Below the pieces are notes generated by a model. It was not told where the DNA came from. It saw nothing but the letters and a program-made list of their open reading frames with translations, and made no database searches. Shown here one piece after another: positions 9,097 to 19,053 of a stretch of DNA of 64,000 nucleotides (within the stretch, counting starts at the first letter, position 1; the number at the start of each line of letters is the position of its first letter). This DNA comes from an uncultured Nonlabens sp. GTDB taxonomy: Bacteria; Bacteroidota; Bacteroidia; Flavobacteriales; Flavobacteriaceae. Both the position numbers and the translations under genes were made by a program. The stretch spans positions 102,722 through 166,721 of the forward strand of contig NZ_CANLXZ010000002.1 in the NCBI RefSeq assembly GCF_947495285.1. Reading direction: 5' to 3'.

Positions 9097-9879
9097 ATGG
9101 AAAATAAAAAGAAACCACTCATCCTTGTTACTAATGATGATGGTATTACCGCAAAGGGAATCAGGACGTTAATAAGTATTGCTAGAGAACTAGGCGATGT
9201 AGTAGTGGTTGCACCAGATAGTCCACAAAGTGCTATGGGACACGCTATAACTATAAACGATACGCTTTATGTAAAAGAATTCTTACAGCATGACTATAAT
9301 CATAAAGAATATACAACTAGTGGGACACCGGTGGATTGTGTAAAAATGGCTAGTCACGAGATATTAGATAGAAAACCAGATTTATGTGTTAGCGGTATTA
9401 ATCATGGTAGTAACAGTGCTATTAATGTAATTTATAGTGGTACAATGAGTGCTGCTATGGAGGCAGGTATAGAAGGAATACCTGCAATAGGTTTTTCTTT
9501 ATGTGATTATGATCATGATGCAGACTTCTCTTCATCTAGAGATTATGTAAAACAAATTATCGAGCAGGTGCTACAAAAAGGAATGGCTAAAGGCGTAGTT
9601 CTTAATGTCAATATTCCTAAAGCCTCAAAAGAAGAAATTAAAGGCGTGAAAATATGTCGTCAGGCAAACGCTTATTGGGTAGAAGAGTTTGATAAACGTA
9701 CTAACCCATATGGTAAGGATTATTACTGGCTTACAGGTAAATTTGTTAATGACGACAAAGGACAAGATACCGATGAGTGGGCATTAGAAAATAATTATAT
9801 TTCTATTGTACCTACACAATATGATCTTACTGCACATCATTATATGGGAGAACTTAATACATGGGATTTTGGCAAGTAG
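9097..9879 (+). CDS. surE: 5'/3'-nucleotidase SurE
   Basis: SurE-family metal-dependent phosphatase of 260 residues acting on nucleoside monophosphates. Diagnostic features are the N-terminal metal site VTNDDG (about 11-16), APDSPQSAMGHAIT (about 40-52), SGTPVDCVKMA, and SGINHGSNSAINVIYSGTMSAAMEA (about 108-132) with the active-site Asn. Length is standard. It opens a forward run with a small membrane protein, lpxB, an NlpC/P60 lipoprotein and comEC at very short spacing; the next gene may start inside its 3' end. Confidence 0.97.
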   Translation: MENKKKPLILVTNDDGITAKGIRTLISIARELGDVVVVAPDSPQSAMGHAITINDTLYVKEFLQHDYNHKEYTTSGTPVDCVKMASHEILDRKPDLCVSGINHGSNSAINVIYSGTMSAAMEAGIEGIPAIGFSLCDYDHDADFSSSRDYVKQIIEQVLQKGMAKGVVLNVNIPKASKEEIKGVKICRQANAYWVEEFDKRTNPYGKDYYWLTGKFVNDDKGQDTDEWALENNYISIVPTQYDLTAHHYMGELNTWDFGK

Positions 9880-9898
9880 AATATTAAAAGGGTTTATT

Positions 9899-10174
9899 AT
9901 GGGTCTTATAGCAAACGCTATAGGCACCTACTTATATATTATTCTCATAACTCCTTATGAGTTTGAAGAAGCTCTAGTAAATGGTTATAGAGAAGGTTTT
10001 TTAGGTAAGTTGATCGTATTAGGTGCTATACTTAACTTAGTTCTGTTTTTCTTTTTCCTTACTGGAAAAATAGGCCAGTTTCAAAAACCAATTCAAGAAT
10101 ATGAGGCACGTGGGGTGGTAATGGCTACCATGTTAGCAGGTATAGCAGGTTTAATGTTTAACTTTATTCTATGA
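9899..10174 (+). CDS. small inner-membrane protein between surE and lpxB
   Basis: A 91-residue protein with hydrophobic segments about 2-20, 37-57 and 70-91, so two to three membrane helices. No functional family recognised; such proteins sit between surE and lpxB in other Flavobacteriaceae as I recall. Start is uncertain: ATG at 9899 is used, but an in-frame TTG at 9869, inside the surE end, would add ten residues (LASRILKGFI), a plausible first turn. Its TGA stop overlaps the lpxB ATG (ATGA), so the two are translationally coupled. Confidence 0.7.
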   Translation: MGLIANAIGTYLYIILITPYEFEEALVNGYREGFLGKLIVLGAILNLVLFFFFLTGKIGQFQKPIQEYEARGVVMATMLAGIAGLMFNFIL

Positions 10175-11286
10175 AATACTATTTAATAGCAGGCGAGGCG
10201 AGTGGAGATCTTCATGGATCATTACTTATGCAAGAGCTTAAGAAGAAAGATCCAGAGGCTCAATTTCAATTTTGGGGTGGAGATTTAATGGAGGCTCAAG
10301 GTGGTAAACTTGTTAAGCACTATAAAGAACTCGCTTTTATGGGCTTTGTAGAAGTGCTGAGTAATCTCAAGACTATACTTAAAAACATAGGCATCTGTAA
10401 AAAAGATATTGAAAAGTACAAGCCCGATGTTATTATTTATATAGACTATCCTGGTTTTAATTTCAGGATTATGAAATGGGCAAGACTTAAAGGTTACCGC
10501 AATCACTATTATATCTCACCACAAATTTGGGCGTGGAAAGAAGGTCGCATTACAGCGATAAAAAATGATGTAGATGAGATGTATGTGATCCTGCCTTTTG
10601 AAAAGGATTTCTATGAGCAGAAACATCGATTTCCAGTTCATTTTGTTGGACATCCTTTAATAGACGCCATTTCTCAACGAGAGCCTGTAGATCACATTAA
10701 ATTTCTGGCTACCTATAATCTAGATGACAGGCCGCTTATCGCGTTATTACCTGGTAGTCGCAAGCAAGAGATTAAAAAGATGCTTAGTGTCATGCTAGAG
10801 ATGGTAGATCAGTATCCAGATTACCAATTTATCATTGCTGGTGCACCTGGTCAGGACGAGTCTTTTTATAGTACCTATTTAAAAAATTATCCAGTAACAA
10901 TAGTCATGAATCGTACGTATGATTTAATGAGCTTGTGTCACGCTGCATTAGTAACTTCTGGTACAGCAACCCTAGAAACAGCTCTTTTTAAAGTGCCACA
11001 AGTCGTTTGTTATAAAGGTAGTTCCATAAGCTACCAGATAGCAAAAAGAATCGTGAAACTAGATTACATATCTCTAGTTAATCTAATTATGGACGAGCCT
11101 GTGGTTACAGAACTTATTCAAGGTAAATTTAATGCCAAAACACTTAAAAAGGAATTAGATGCCATTCTAGAACCAGGGCAACGCAATCGCATTTTTGCCG
11201 ATTACTTTAAGTTGGAAAAAAAATTAGGTGGTATAGGTGCCAGTGAGAACACAGCTAGTTTGATATGTAAAAATATTATGAAGTAA
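10171..11286 (+). CDS. lpxB: lipid-A-disaccharide synthase
   Basis: LpxB (371 residues) joins UDP-2,3-diacylglucosamine to lipid X, giving the lipid A disaccharide at the inner face of the inner membrane. Motifs include the N-terminal AGEASGDLHG (about 7-16), FWGGDLM, YIDYPGFNFR, YYISPQIWAWKEGR (about 112-125), FVGHPL, LPGSRKQEI (about 194-202) and the C-terminal TSGTATLETAL. Length matches the family. It starts inside the stop of the upstream membrane protein and is followed after one base by the NlpC/P60 gene. Confidence 0.97.
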   Translation: MKYYLIAGEASGDLHGSLLMQELKKKDPEAQFQFWGGDLMEAQGGKLVKHYKELAFMGFVEVLSNLKTILKNIGICKKDIEKYKPDVIIYIDYPGFNFRIMKWARLKGYRNHYYISPQIWAWKEGRITAIKNDVDEMYVILPFEKDFYEQKHRFPVHFVGHPLIDAISQREPVDHIKFLATYNLDDRPLIALLPGSRKQEIKKMLSVMLEMVDQYPDYQFIIAGAPGQDESFYSTYLKNYPVTIVMNRTYDLMSLCHAALVTSGTATLETALFKVPQVVCYKGSSISYQIAKRIVKLDYISLVNLIMDEPVVTELIQGKFNAKTLKKELDAILEPGQRNRIFADYFKLEKKLGGIGASENTASLICKNIMK

Positions 11287-11287
11287 T

Positions 11288-11956
11288 ATGATTGTAAATA
11301 TTCCGCTTTCGCGAAAGCAAGACCTTAAAAATAATTGTTCTATTCACATAGTTTCATTTACATTACTGTCCTTGCTATTTTTAGGGTTAACATCTTGTGG
11401 TAGTTCTAAACCTAGAGTGATTACTACAAAAAAGCAAGCCGCTAGGATATTACTCCAAAAGGAAAAGTCTGCTACTGCGAGACCAGAGCTTAATAGAGGT
11501 TTTAAAACGTCGGGAAAGGAATTTTCTGACACAGAAGTATCGGTTCAAAAACCTTATCAAGAGGAGAGTACTTCATTTATCGATGAGGTAATTGATAACG
11601 CGATGGATTATAAAGGTGTGAAGTACCGTTATGGAGGTACAACTAGAAAAGGAATGGACTGCAGTGGTCTTATATGCACCGCATTTAAAGAGGCTGGTAA
11701 AACGGTGCCACGCACCAGTCGTTCTATGTATGCTACTGCTCAAGAAATGGATCTCGATGAGGTGAGAAAAGGAGATTTTTTATTCTTTGCAACTGGTAGA
11801 AATAAACGTCAGGTAAATCACGTGGCTTTAATAACTAGGGTAACTCCAGGAGAAATTGAGTTTATACATTCTACCACATCTCGTGGCGTTATGACCTCTA
11901 CACTTAACGAAGTATACTGGCTAAACGCCTTTCTTAGAGCCGGTAGGATAGAATAG
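11288..11956 (+). CDS. NlpC/P60-family cell-wall hydrolase lipoprotein
   Basis: C40 cysteine peptidase of 222 residues, likely a D,L-endopeptidase cutting peptidoglycan stem peptides. A signal region with lipobox GLTSC (Cys about 37) is followed by a linker and the NlpC/P60 domain (about 95-222): catalytic Cys in GMDCSGLI (about 125), His in VNHVALI (about 179) and a third polar residue in IHSTTSRGV. The 5' end is unusual: residues 7-10 (LSRK) are encoded by a copy of the iterated palindrome placed just upstream of the hydrophobic signal. Only one base separates it from lpxB. Confidence 0.93.
   Translation: MIVNIPLSRKQDLKNNCSIHIVSFTLLSLLFLGLTSCGSSKPRVITTKKQAARILLQKEKSATARPELNRGFKTSGKEFSDTEVSVQKPYQEESTSFIDEVIDNAMDYKGVKYRYGGTTRKGMDCSGLICTAFKEAGKTVPRTSRSMYATAQEMDLDEVRKGDFLFFATGRNKRQVNHVALITRVTPGEIEFIHSTTSRGVMTSTLNEVYWLNAFLRAGRIE
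11305..11318. repeat. iterated palindrome GCTTTCGCGAAAGC, copy 3
   Basis: Exact copy covering codons 6-11 of the NlpC/P60 gene, in the third frame (Leu-Ser-Arg-Lys). Confidence 0.95.
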
Positions 11957-11979
11957 AAATAGTTTCACTATATTTATTC

Positions 11980-14046
11980 ATGCGCTGGTTAGACTATACT
12001 TTTTATAGAATTTTATTGTTTCTTATTTTAGGAATCCTATTCTCTAGATTCATAAAAATAGATCCTGCATTTTTTATTTATGCAATTTGTGGCGCTGTAT
12101 TTTGTGCCATGATAGTTTTGTTGATAGGTAAGTTTTATTTTGGTTTTAAAGCTGTTTTTGCTCTTTCAGTTTATAGTTTTTTCTTTTTAATAGGAGGCGT
12201 GCATTTATACTTCCAGAATGAAATAGAGGTAAATCATTTTATAACAAAGCAAATTCAGGGTCAGGATCATGTACTGCAATTAAAGCTGTCCGAGCGATTA
12301 ACTTCTAATAAATTTAATGACCGCTTTTATGCTCAGGTCCTAGCGCTAGATAAGGAAGTTGTCTCAGGTAATACCCTAGTATTATTTAAAAGATCAGATA
12401 GTCTAGGTTATAAAGTAGGTGACCGACTCACAGTTTATGACGATGTTAATTTACCTGCATTTGCTCGCAACCCAGAGGACTTTGATTACAGAAAGTATTT
12501 GAAATCTATAGATGTTTACGGTCAGGTGTACGTAGATAAACCTAAGATTTTAAAACACGTAAATGGAGAAGGAGATTTAAGTTTCTTACTAAAATTGCGC
12601 AAAACTATTTTAACAGAATTAGCTAGATCAGGTTTAAGAGATAGACCTAAAGCTATGATCGAAGCACTAGTTTTAGGGCAACGACAAAACCTTGACCCTG
12701 AAGTAACAAAAAGTTTCAGAGACGCAGGTGTAATTCACATACTAGCATTGAGTGGTTTACACGTAGGTATTCTATTATTGATATTAAGGTTTATGTCTAG
12801 ACGGCTTTTAAGATTTAAATACGGTCACTGGATACAGAGTGTTTTATTAATTGTGCTATTATGGTCGTTTGCATTGCTTACAGGCATGTCACCTTCTATT
12901 ATGCGTGCTGTAACTATGTTCTCTTTTGTAGCTATAGGTATGAATCTTAAACGTAAGGGTTCAGTTTATCACAGCCTTACGTTATCTGCATTTTTGCTTT
13001 TGTTGTATGACCCTAGATTATTGTTTCAGGTAGGTTTTCAGTTAAGCTATATGGCTGTCTTTTCTATAGTTCTAATTCAGCCAGTAATTGCAGGGCTATG
13101 GACATGGCGTAATAAGGTGAAAGATTTTTTCTGGAATATTTTTACAGTTACTCTAGCTGCTCAAATAGGTGTTGCGGGAATAAGTTTGTTTTATTTTCAT
13201 CAGTTTCCAGGTCTGTTTATTTTGGGTAATATGATGCTATTGCCTTTACTACCATTTATTATCGGCGCGTCATTATTGCTCATATTTTTATTAGTAATAG
13301 ATTTCCCTACGGGATGGCTAGTTGCAATTTTAAATAAGGTTCTAGAATTTATAATAGGTACAGTCGCTAGAATAAGTTCATGGGATACATTTATAATTAA
13401 GGAAGTGCATATCTCCCTATGGGAAACGGTTTTAATTTATGTTGCTTTATTTAGTATAATTCTATTTTTACTGCCTTATTTTAAAAGAAGTAAAAGAGAG
13501 CGTTTCTATCTTAAAAAACCTAACTGGATGTTGCATACAAGTATAGTTTCTTTACTACTGTTTTTTAGTTTAAAAGGCTATGAATCTTACTCTTCTGGTA
13601 CAGAACGTTTTTTTGTTTTACATCAAGCAACAGGAAGTGCTGTCAGTATTAGTAATAATAATCATGCTCTGGTGTATACGGATTTACATGTAATGGATTC
13701 TTTACGTGCATTTAATAGTCTAGAGAGATTAAAAGCGATCGAGAATCATCGTGGTAAAACATTAGTTATAGATACTCTTAAAAATGTGCTTAGTCACAAG
13801 GAGGTTCCTTTAATAGTTGTAGATGAAAATAGTTTGTATAGTAATGAAATTAAGAATGCCACGGTATTGCTTTCTCATTCTCCTAAAATTAATCTAGAAA
13901 GACTTATTCTAGATATAAGCCCTAAACTTATTATAGCAGACGGCTCTAACTACCGTAATATCGTAGATAAGTGGAAAGTTACTTGTTATAAGAATAACGT
14001 AGAATTACTCAACACTTATGAAGTAGGAGCGATAGAGATTAATTAA
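11980..14046 (+). CDS. comEC: ComEC/Rec2-family DNA-uptake channel
   Basis: Inner-membrane protein of 688 residues that carries single-stranded DNA into the cytoplasm during natural transformation. Two N-terminal helices are followed by a soluble OB-like domain (about 80-195, with DVNLPAFARNPEDFDYRKYL), the multi-helix competence domain (about 225-500; hallmark HILALSGLHVGI near 257) and a short C-terminal part (about 540-688). That last part aligns by position with the metallo-beta-lactamase domain of long ComEC proteins but shows no HxHxDH motif, so it is reduced or inactive. It ends the surE-lpxB run and overlaps the converging thioredoxin-like gene by four bases. Confidence 0.95.
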   Translation: MRWLDYTFYRILLFLILGILFSRFIKIDPAFFIYAICGAVFCAMIVLLIGKFYFGFKAVFALSVYSFFFLIGGVHLYFQNEIEVNHFITKQIQGQDHVLQLKLSERLTSNKFNDRFYAQVLALDKEVVSGNTLVLFKRSDSLGYKVGDRLTVYDDVNLPAFARNPEDFDYRKYLKSIDVYGQVYVDKPKILKHVNGEGDLSFLLKLRKTILTELARSGLRDRPKAMIEALVLGQRQNLDPEVTKSFRDAGVIHILALSGLHVGILLLILRFMSRRLLRFKYGHWIQSVLLIVLLWSFALLTGMSPSIMRAVTMFSFVAIGMNLKRKGSVYHSLTLSAFLLLLYDPRLLFQVGFQLSYMAVFSIVLIQPVIAGLWTWRNKVKDFFWNIFTVTLAAQIGVAGISLFYFHQFPGLFILGNMMLLPLLPFIIGASLLLIFLLVIDFPTGWLVAILNKVLEFIIGTVARISSWDTFIIKEVHISLWETVLIYVALFSIILFLLPYFKRSKRERFYLKKPNWMLHTSIVSLLLFFSLKGYESYSSGTERFFVLHQATGSAVSISNNNHALVYTDLHVMDSLRAFNSLERLKAIENHRGKTLVIDTLKNVLSHKEVPLIVVDENSLYSNEIKNATVLLSHSPKINLERLILDISPKLIIADGSNYRNIVDKWKVTCYKNNVELLNTYEVGAIEIN

Positions 14047-14567
14047 TCTTGTAATTTATATTTAAAATCACGCTGGTAATCACTCCATTTTTTACCTGTA
14101 TTGATCGTTTTGTAAGTCTCATCAGATAACATAGTAATGTAAATCTCCAGCTTCTTAGAATCTAATTTTCCAGGAACAGGATTAATGATCGTTCCTCTTT
14201 CATCAAAGAAGACAAGTGTAGGGTATTCAAATATTCTTATAAAAGATGCAAACTGATGTTGTGCTCTATCATTGCGTTTCTTAAAAGGATTTGCATAAGT
14301 AGCTCCTTTGTAATTGATTACCTCTGTTCCTTCGACATTAAATTTCACAGGGTAATAATTTTTATTGATGTAGGTGGCAATGTCCGCTTTCGCGAAAGCG
14401 TGCTTATCCATCCATTTACAATTAGGACACCAGTCCGTATAGGACTTCATCAAAATCTTGCGAGGTTCTTTTTGTTGAGCAGCTAGTGCCTCGTTCATGG
14501 TCATCCAGTTGACTTGAGAAAAACTAATTGTCGAAAACAATAAAAATAAGATAGTAAATAATTTCAT
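14043..14567 (-). CDS. periplasmic thioredoxin-fold protein
   Basis: Protein of 174 residues with a signal peptide (cut near residue 17, SFS) and a thioredoxin fold of the DUF255/thioredoxin_7 type. The redox motif is SYTDWCPNCKWMDKHAF (CPNC, about 45-48), the cis-proline strand EYPTLVFFD follows near 115. It probably acts as a periplasmic disulfide reductase. Residues HAFAKA near 57-62 are encoded by a copy of the iterated palindrome. The gene overlaps comEC tail to tail by four bases. Confidence 0.88.
   Translation of the reverse strand: MKLFTILFLLFSTISFSQVNWMTMNEALAAQQKEPRKILMKSYTDWCPNCKWMDKHAFAKADIATYINKNYYPVKFNVEGTEVINYKGATYANPFKKRNDRAQHQFASFIRIFEYPTLVFFDERGTIINPVPGKLDSKKLEIYITMLSDETYKTINTGKKWSDYQRDFKYKLQD
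14386..14399. repeat. iterated palindrome GCTTTCGCGAAAGC, copy 4
   Basis: Exact copy, 16 bp with flanks, inside the thioredoxin-like gene, read as Ala-Phe-Ala-Lys-Ala. Confidence 0.95.
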
Positions 14568-14597
14568 AAGGTAAAGTTACAAAATCTATCAATGCAA

Positions 14598-14622
14598 AAA
14601 ACGCACCGTAATGGTGCGTTTT
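14598..14622 (-). terminator. intrinsic terminator after the POT transporter
   Basis: A 10-bp perfect stem (AAAACGCACC / GGTGCGTTTT) around a 5-nt loop, followed on the minus strand by a run of T. It lies 28 bases after the stop of the peptide transporter and before the thioredoxin-like gene. Confidence 0.85.
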
Positions 14623-14650
14623 ATGTTAAAAATTTTTTAGAATAAATTTG

Positions 14651-16735
14651 TTACGTGATTCCGTGCATCTTTTTGATCAATATAGGTTTTATCAATAACA
14701 TGATTATTCCAGCACCTATAGGTAATAATGTGAAAATCATGAAGAATGTAGATAGTCCATACTGCTCAGAAATTGAGTCAATAAAACTACCTGAAAGTCC
14801 TGCAAGAGTGTTAGCAATGAAGTTTGCAACAAACCATATACCGAACATTAAACTCATCAATTTAACTGGTGCTAGTTTACTTACATAAGATAGTCCTACT
14901 GGAGAGACGCATAGTTCTCCTAGAGTATGAAATAAGTAAGCTAGAATAAGCCATAAAATACTTACTGATGCTGTTTTTGCACCTTGCGGTATATCCATAG
15001 AGCCATAAGCAAGAGCACCAAACCCTATTCCTAAAAGAATTAAGCCGATCGCAAATTTTACTGGTCCAGAAGGATTCATTTTAGATTCCCATATTCTCGA
15101 GAATACTGGTGCAAATGCAATAATGAAGAATGAGTTGAGGATACCGAACCATGATGCACCTATTTCTACTTCGTTCTCATTAATTTTAGTTAATGTTCCT
15201 TTAGTAGCGCTTTCTTCAGAAAAACCAACTCCTTGAGCTAGAAGAAGGTTGTAAGGATTACCTACTTTCATAAGTTTGTTCTCTTTCTTTTCTTCGTCAC
15301 TTAGCTCATTGTACTCTCCTTCTTTTAAGTAAGTATCACCTAAGAAAATATCTGTAGATTGTTTTACTCCTTTTGCATCTGTGTATTCTACTATAGCATA
15401 CTCAGCATCTTTCCAGAATAATCCTTTTTTAGAACGTGCTTCAAATTTAGTTATAACACCTTTTCTTATCATTCCTATAGAATCATTCTTAGCATTTACT
15501 ATGTAATTGCCGTTTTGAATATTTGATTCGTTTTTCTTGTCGTCAGCAAAGTAAAGGTCTAGTCCGCTACCTACACTAATTCCAGTTTGAGAACCTATCT
15601 CAAAATCTTGAGTGGTAAGAATTTTAGTAACTCTAGAATTTCCGTTATCATCTACATAAGAAACTTGGTAAGATTTAGTGTCAAAATCGTTCTTTATAAC
15701 AAAAATAGCAATCGCCCATATGGTTATAAAACTAGCGATAAGCATGATGCTAGAAAGAGGGTAATCTTTCATAATTTGTTTGCACAACATAGCCAGTACC
15801 CATGTAACAATAATCAAAGGCACAATTACTAGAACTGTGTTGATGATAGTAAACGCACTTGCAGCACCACCGGTTAATACACGGTCTGTGTAATCACCTG
15901 CAAAAATGGTCATGGATCCACCAGCTTGTTCAAATGCCATCCAGAAGAAAATTGTAAAAAAGGCAAGTACACCTATTACTATAATTCTATCACGTGATAT
16001 TTTGTTTTTCTTAGCTTCTTCTACTACGTCTTCTATCGCATCTTCAGTTTCTTCTAATGAGTCTTCTACAGCGTCATCAAAATCTTGAGTTCCTTGCGGT
16101 GATAATCCTATTCTACCAAATATCTTTTGGACAAAAAAGAATTGTAACATTCCTAAAAACATAAATATTCCTGCAAGACCAAAACCGTAATTCCATCCAA
16201 ATTTTTCCCCTAAGTAACCACATAAGAGAATACCTAGAAATGCACCTGCGTTGATACCCATGTAAAATATAGTATAACCAGCATCTTTTTCTTTTCCTTG
16301 AGATTTGTATAGATTACCTACTATAGAAGAGATATTCGGCTTAAATAAACCGTTACCTAAAATCAATAAGGCTAGTCCTAGATACGTGAAACTTACCGTT
16401 TCTATAGCCATTGCTGCATGCCCTAAAGTCATGATTAAAGCACCTATAACTACGGCTTTTCTAAAACCGAAAAACTTGTCAGCTAAAAACCCACCTATAA
16501 TCGGTGTTAAATAAACTAGTCCTGTATAAAAACCATAAAGTGTTAAGGCATCTGCTCTTTCCCATCCCCAACCTTCATTTAATAAGGATGCGGTAAGAAA
16601 AAGAACTAATAAAGCTCTCATCCCATAATAGGAGAAACGTTCCCACATTTCTGTGAAAAACAGAACAAATAGACCAGCTGGGTGATCTAGAATGGTCTTT
16701 TGATTTGCGGCAGAACCGTTGAATTTAAATTCCAT
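14651..16735 (-). CDS. proton-coupled peptide transporter (POT/PTR2)
   Basis: Major-facilitator peptide importer of 694 residues. N-terminal signatures are FFTEMWERFSYYGMRALL (ExxERF-type motif, about 27-44) and GGFLADKFFGFRKAV (about 81-95); FKPNISSIVGNLY matches the PTR2 signature. It is longer than the usual ~500 residues because of an insertion of about 180 residues (about 340-520) between C-terminal helices, predicted outside the membrane, plus a charged cytoplasmic loop near 220-245 rich in Glu and Asp. Such insertions occur in Bacteroidota. It follows the DPP IV gene by 36 bases on the same strand, matching release and uptake of di- and tripeptides. Confidence 0.94.
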   Translation of the reverse strand: MEFKFNGSAANQKTILDHPAGLFVLFFTEMWERFSYYGMRALLVLFLTASLLNEGWGWERADALTLYGFYTGLVYLTPIIGGFLADKFFGFRKAVVIGALIMTLGHAAMAIETVSFTYLGLALLILGNGLFKPNISSIVGNLYKSQGKEKDAGYTIFYMGINAGAFLGILLCGYLGEKFGWNYGFGLAGIFMFLGMLQFFFVQKIFGRIGLSPQGTQDFDDAVEDSLEETEDAIEDVVEEAKKNKISRDRIIVIGVLAFFTIFFWMAFEQAGGSMTIFAGDYTDRVLTGGAASAFTIINTVLVIVPLIIVTWVLAMLCKQIMKDYPLSSIMLIASFITIWAIAIFVIKNDFDTKSYQVSYVDDNGNSRVTKILTTQDFEIGSQTGISVGSGLDLYFADDKKNESNIQNGNYIVNAKNDSIGMIRKGVITKFEARSKKGLFWKDAEYAIVEYTDAKGVKQSTDIFLGDTYLKEGEYNELSDEEKKENKLMKVGNPYNLLLAQGVGFSEESATKGTLTKINENEVEIGASWFGILNSFFIIAFAPVFSRIWESKMNPSGPVKFAIGLILLGIGFGALAYGSMDIPQGAKTASVSILWLILAYLFHTLGELCVSPVGLSYVSKLAPVKLMSLMFGIWFVANFIANTLAGLSGSFIDSISEQYGLSTFFMIFTLLPIGAGIIMLLIKPILIKKMHGIT

Positions 16736-16771
16736 ATGTATAGTTTATGTTTGTAGTTGAGTTGATTGTTA

Positions 16772-18925
16772 TTATAAATTCTCTTTGATAAAATTAGTCA
16801 TCTTGTTGTACAAGTGTATTCTAGTGTTACCACCATAAATTCCATGATTTTTATCTGGATAAATTGCCCAGTCAAATTGCTTGTCGGCTTGTACAAGTGC
16901 TTCTACCATTCTCATGGTATTTTGAACATGTACGTTATCGTCTGCAGTACCGTGTATTAAAAGATATTTCCCTTTTAATTTATCTACATGGTTTATAGGA
17001 CTGTTATCGTCATAACCACTTGCGTTTTCTTGTGGTGTAGTCATGTAACGTTCTGTATAGATAGAATCGTAGAACCTCCAGTTAGTTACTGGTGCAACTG
17101 CTATTGCCATGCTAAAGGTGTCATTACCTTTTAATAAACAATTAGAACTCATAAAACCACCATAAGACCATCCCCATATTCCTACGCGGTTTGCATCAAC
17201 ATAATTCATAGCACCCAGTTGCTTTGCAGCAGCAATTTGATCTTCTACCTCATACTTACCTAATTCTTTTTGAGTAACTTTTTTAAAGTTTGCTCCTTTA
17301 AAACCTGTACCACGTGGGTCTACACAAACAACGATGTAGCCCTCGTTTGCCAGCATGCTGTACCAGAAATCATTTGCTCCATACCAGCTATTTGCAACAG
17401 ATTGTGATCCAGGACCACTGTATTGAGTCATGAATAATGGATATGTCTTGTTAGGGTCAAAGTCTTTAGGTTTCATAGTCCACATATTTAAGTCATTTCC
17501 ATTAATATTAATGGTAGAGAACTCTTTTTGTGCAACTTGATAGTCATTAAGCTTTGTTGTAAGATCATTATTGTTTTTGATCTCACGCACCTTTTTACCA
17601 TCCTTTGCATTGTTTAAAGTATACACCGGTGGAGTAGTAGCGCTAGAAAAAGTATTGATAAAGTAAGTGAAATTTTTACTGAAAGATGCGTTGTTAGTTC
17701 CTATTTGAGAAGATAATTTTTGCTTTTTCTTACCTTTTAAAGAGATAGAATAAATACCTCTATTTATAGAACCATCTTCCGTACTTTGAAAATAGATGCG
17801 TTTTGATTTTGCATCATATCCATAGTATGATGTCACATCCCAGTTGCCTTTAGTTAGTTGTTTTTTCTCCGTACCATTTGCATCATATAGATAGATGTGT
17901 CTCCAGTTATCTTTTTCACTCGTCCATAAGAAACTTCCATCTTTTAAGAAAGTAAGATCGTCAGTTACATCTACGTATGCATTGTCCTTTTCAGTAAAGG
18001 CGATACTTGCTTTACCACTCGCATCTACATAATAAAAGTCTAGCACATTTTGATGTCTGTTTAATACTTGTGCTGCTAGTTTACCGTTAGGTGAATAGTT
18101 TATTCTAGCAATGTAAAATTCTTCATTACGACCTAGTGCAACTTCTTTTCTAGTTCCAGTAGATAGTGTAAACTGGTGTAAAGCCACTACAGCATTTTTT
18201 TCTCCAGCCTTAGGGTATTTAAATACATATGGTTTTTGGTACAATTCGTTACCATAAACATCCATTGAGAATTCTGGAACAGCACTTTCATCAAAAGATA
18301 TAAAAGCAATTTGCTCACTATTAGGACTCCACTCATAAGCTTTTACGATAGCAAACTCTTCTTCATAAACCCAGTCAGTAACACCGTTGATAAGCTTGTT
18401 TGTAACACCATCGGTAGTCGCTTGTATAACAGCACCACTTTCTAAATTTTTATAGTAAATGTTGTTCTCAAAAACATAGGCAACTTTCTTACCATCTGGA
18501 GAGAAAGAAGGACTTCTAACTAGATCATCATTTAAAGAGGTTAACTCTTTAGTTTCTAAATTAAGAATATGAACTTTATCATTAGAACTGCGTCTGAAAA
18601 TTTGAGAGCTCTCAGAAATAATCATCATTTGTTTCTCATCACTACTTAAAATATAGTCCTGTATAGGTAATTGAATATCAGAGCTGCTTACTAGAGTTCC
18701 AGTTTTTTCGCCAGTCGTATAACTGTACTTATCTATAGTCTGAGTACGGTCTCTGTTATAGTTGAGGACTAAATACTCTGTTCCATTGTTTAAAGATGCT
18801 AGAGACTGTAGTCCTTGTGTACGAAATTCACCTCTGTAAATATCTTCTACACTAATATTTTTCTGTGCGGTAATGCTTTGACTTACAAATATAAAAGCCA
18901 ATAAAAGCATGCAGTTTTTGATCAT
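16772..18925 (-). CDS. S9-family dipeptidyl peptidase IV
   Basis: Exported prolyl dipeptidyl peptidase of 717 residues that releases X-Pro dipeptides. Signal peptide (about 1-20, ending ITAQ), eight-bladed beta-propeller (about 40-480) and C-terminal alpha/beta hydrolase domain with catalytic Ser in GWSYGGF (about 589), Asp in HGTADDNVH (about 660) and His in DKNHGIYGG (about 692). The Glu pair of the propeller (DWVYEEEFAI, about 185) that binds the substrate N-terminus supports DPP IV over other S9 peptidases. With the downstream POT transporter it forms a peptide-use pair. Confidence 0.95.
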   Translation of the reverse strand: MIKNCMLLLAFIFVSQSITAQKNISVEDIYRGEFRTQGLQSLASLNNGTEYLVLNYNRDRTQTIDKYSYTTGEKTGTLVSSSDIQLPIQDYILSSDEKQMMIISESSQIFRRSSNDKVHILNLETKELTSLNDDLVRSPSFSPDGKKVAYVFENNIYYKNLESGAVIQATTDGVTNKLINGVTDWVYEEEFAIVKAYEWSPNSEQIAFISFDESAVPEFSMDVYGNELYQKPYVFKYPKAGEKNAVVALHQFTLSTGTRKEVALGRNEEFYIARINYSPNGKLAAQVLNRHQNVLDFYYVDASGKASIAFTEKDNAYVDVTDDLTFLKDGSFLWTSEKDNWRHIYLYDANGTEKKQLTKGNWDVTSYYGYDAKSKRIYFQSTEDGSINRGIYSISLKGKKKQKLSSQIGTNNASFSKNFTYFINTFSSATTPPVYTLNNAKDGKKVREIKNNNDLTTKLNDYQVAQKEFSTININGNDLNMWTMKPKDFDPNKTYPLFMTQYSGPGSQSVANSWYGANDFWYSMLANEGYIVVCVDPRGTGFKGANFKKVTQKELGKYEVEDQIAAAKQLGAMNYVDANRVGIWGWSYGGFMSSNCLLKGNDTFSMAIAVAPVTNWRFYDSIYTERYMTTPQENASGYDDNSPINHVDKLKGKYLLIHGTADDNVHVQNTMRMVEALVQADKQFDWAIYPDKNHGIYGGNTRIHLYNKMTNFIKENL

Positions 18926-19028
18926 TCCTTATTTTTAATTACGTGTGACCTCAATTTTACAAAAAATACACCAATAAAGCTACGGTTTTAGGGATTATCC
19001 TTTATAAAGGAATTATACATAACGATTG

Positions 19029-19036
19029 TATCTTTG
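19029..19036 (+). promoter_or_regulatory. Bacteroidota -7 promoter element of the HMG-CoA reductase gene
   Basis: TATCTTTG matches TAnnTTTG. It ends 17 bases before the start codon, so the leader is about 10 bases long. No convincing -33 TTTG is visible. Confidence 0.6.
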
Positions 19037-19053
19037 CCACTCAATTATATTTT